Origin: Desulfatibacillaceae bacterium
GTDB taxonomy: Bacteria; Desulfobacterota; Desulfobacteria; Desulfobacterales; Desulfatibacillaceae
Direction of reading: 5' to 3'
Length of the DNA stretch: 8,718 nucleotides
Assembly: GCA_030018745.1 (NCBI GenBank)
Contig: JASEHB010000073.1
Location: 1 to 8,718 of the forward strand
How positions within the stretch are numbered: position 1 is the stretch's first letter; every line of letters starts with the position of its first letter. The position numbers were made by a program, and so were the translations under genes. Below are positions 7,412 to 8,718 of the stretch, piece after piece. The notes beneath the pieces were generated by a model, which was given only the letters and a program-made list of their open reading frames with translations, had not been told where the DNA came from and did no database searches.

Positions 7412-7442
7412 GCAGGCTGTTAAAACCGGCGGCCTGCTTTTT
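7412..7442 (+). terminator. Intrinsic terminator of the HU gene
   Basis: Two bases after the stop codon, GCAGGCTG (7412-7419) pairs with CGGCCTGC (7430-7437) with one wobble pair, followed by five T residues (7438-7442). Confidence 0.8.
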
Positions 7443-7603
7443 CCCGGCTCTTTTTCATGCCCTGCCCTGCCTGGGCCTCAAGGCCTGCCTTGCACGGCCC
7501 TTGGCCAAAGCAGGGTGCAGGGGTGTTTTGCCTGCAAAGCCCAAAAGGCCAACACAAAGCTCTGTCATCATTCTTTTGCGCCCACAATGATCCAACCAGG
7601 CCC

Positions 7604-8623
7604 ATGCACCATTTAGCCCTGCAAAAACGGGTGCTTGCCATCCTTGCTGGTATCCTTAATACGCGCAACATACCCAACGCGCTCCTTTTCACCGGCCAGG
7701 CAGGCCTTGGCCAGGCAGATGCAGCCCTGTTTTTTGCAATGGCGCAAAACTGCTCCGGCAGCAGGCAGCCGGAATCCATTTATCAGCAGATGCTCGGCCC
7801 CAAGGGGCCGTGCGGAGTGTGCAACAGTTGCAGAAAAATACTTTCGCGCAATCATCCGGCAATATTGCACATCCGCAAGGACGGGGCATTCACCAAAATT
7901 AAGCAGGTGCGCGACCTTATTGACTTGCTGGCCTTCAAGCCCTTTGAGGGAAAAAGCCGGGTGGTGATTTTTCATGACGCGGAGAGCATGAACAAGGAGT
8001 CCGCCAACGCCCTGCTCAAAAGCCTGGAAGAGCCGCCTGCCGGAACAGGCTTTGTGCTCATTGCCCCGGACAAGGCAATGCTTCTGCCCACAATTTTTTC
8101 CAGGTGCCAGGAAGTAAGGTTTGCGCCTGTTGGGCAAGAGGCTGGCGCAGCCTTTCTGGAAGAGGAGACAGGGGTAAAGCCCCACGAGGCCCGCCTTTAT
8201 GTACGGCTCTCCCAGGGGGGGCTGTTGCAGGCCCGGCAGCTTGCAAATCGCAACGCAGCCGCCCGCTGGCAATGGCTTGTGAACACAATGGCCAAAATCG
8301 GCAGCCAGGGACCGGCCCAGGCCCTTTTGCTGGCCCAGGTGCTTTCTGCAAACAAAAAAAGGTTTGCTGGCGACCTTGCCTGGATTCGCCTGTGGCTTGC
8401 AGATCTGCTGAAAAACCGGCTGGCGCAAATACCCCTGCCGGAGGGCAGCCCGGATACCGGCTGGGACGCCCCTTATCTGCTGGAGCTTCTGGAAAAAACA
8501 GAGGCTCTGGAGCAGCACATTTCAGGCAACATCAATTTGCGGCTGGCCCTTGAGGTCTGGCTGCTTTCATTACAGAGGGAACATGGGAAAAGTGGTGGGC
8601 GTCCGTTTCAAGCCCTCGGGTAA
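7604..8623 (+). CDS. holB: DNA polymerase III delta' subunit (clamp loader)
   Basis: A component of the clamp loader that places the sliding clamp on primed DNA during replication. From the ATG at 7604 it is 339 residues, normal for the family. The AAA+ core shows NALLFTG (25-31) leading into a Walker A region reading GQAGLGQA (31-38), where the usual Lys is Gln37. A zinc module has Cys50, Cys70, Cys73 and Cys76 (NC...PCGVCNSC). A Walker B-like VVIFHDAE (120-127), NALLKSLEEPP (135-145) and IFSRCQ (164-169) follow, the last being the SRC motif that supplies the arginine finger. The C-terminal helical domain ends in NLRLALEVWLLSLQ. The frame is open back to an ATG at 7457, but those 49 residues look like translated non-coding sequence. 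The chosen start has only a weak AGG upstream. The 3' end overlaps the next gene by 41 bases, suggesting co-transcription and coupled translation. Confidence 0.93.
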   Translation: MHHLALQKRVLAILAGILNTRNIPNALLFTGQAGLGQADAALFFAMAQNCSGSRQPESIYQQMLGPKGPCGVCNSCRKILSRNHPAILHIRKDGAFTKIKQVRDLIDLLAFKPFEGKSRVVIFHDAESMNKESANALLKSLEEPPAGTGFVLIAPDKAMLLPTIFSRCQEVRFAPVGQEAGAAFLEEETGVKPHEARLYVRLSQGGLLQARQLANRNAAARWQWLVNTMAKIGSQGPAQALLLAQVLSANKKRFAGDLAWIRLWLADLLKNRLAQIPLPEGSPDTGWDAPYLLELLEKTEALEQHISGNINLRLALEVWLLSLQREHGKSGGRPFQALG

Positions 8624-8718
8624 ATCATACGATTTTGATGCAGGCGCCTTTGTGCTCAACACCGGCGACAAGGTGATAGTGGAAACCGAGCAGGGGCTTG
8701 GCTTTGCCACGGTTAGCA
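8583..8718 (+). CDS. ricT: PSP1-domain protein of the RicT/YaaT family, 5' part only
   Basis: The first 45 codons of a gene cut by the right edge. The visible protein, starting MGKVVGVRFKPSGKSYDF and continuing AGAFVLNTGDKVIVETEQGLGFATV, matches the N-terminus of the PSP1 family. In Bacillus subtilis this is RicT (YaaT), which acts with RicA and RicF in RNase Y-dependent RNA processing and in sporulation and competence. Outside Firmicutes its job is less clear. An AGAGGGA element (8574-8580) lies just before the ATG. The gene begins inside holB in a different frame, and holB-yaaT adjacency is also known in Bacillus, which supports both calls. Confidence 0.85.
   Translation, partial: MGKVVGVRFKPSGKSYDFDAGAFVLNTGDKVIVETEQGLGFATVS

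Noticed and set aside
7457..7603. N-terminal extension of holB to an upstream ATG
   Set aside because: The 49 extra residues have no delta' character, and family members begin shortly before the NALLFTG segment; the ATG at 7604 fits length and domain start.

Overview
The window looks like chromosomal housekeeping DNA from a bacterium of moderately high G+C. The best guess is a Desulfobacterota-type (former Deltaproteobacteria) sulfate-reducer relative. This rests on three things: an HU/IHF-like protein with the cysteine-containing RGLCSF...GRNPKTGE pattern I associate with that group, a long SRP RNA with an Alu domain, and a holB-ricT gene pair. The lineage call is inference; no 16S or other decisive marker is present.

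Layout, left to right. Positions 1-155 hold the possible first codons of a gene leaving the left edge on the minus strand, then a terminator for the next gene. Positions 156-1229 (minus) encode an exported HtrA/Deg serine protease with one PDZ domain. Positions 1325-1583 (minus) are a large-type signal recognition particle RNA with its own promoter and a likely terminator. A compact divergent promoter region (about 1583-1733), centred on a perfect 9-bp inverted repeat, separates it from grpE (1734-2342) and dnaK (2465-4387) on the plus strand. A strong two-way terminator (4415-4473) divides dnaK from a convergent gene for a 711-residue exported serine hydrolase of the beta-lactamase/PBP4* type (4509-6644, minus, TTG start). 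A 487-base gap with several inverted repeats and two tandem sigma70-like promoters leads to an HU/IHF-family gene (7132-7410) with its own terminator. Then come holB, the clamp-loader delta' subunit (7604-8623), and, overlapping its end, the start of a PSP1/RicT-family gene that runs off the right edge.

Several genes share the theme of protein quality control and export: HtrA degrades or refolds envelope proteins, SRP RNA targets nascent membrane proteins, and GrpE/DnaK form the core of the cytosolic Hsp70 cycle. The right side is about DNA: chromosome architecture (HU) and replication (delta').

I see no mobile element, CRISPR array, tRNA or rRNA, and no clearly new multi-gene system. The points most worth a second look are the inverted repeat between the SRP RNA and grpE promoters, the form of the SRP RNA, the altered motifs in the serine hydrolase and delta', and the repeat-rich gap upstream of the HU gene.
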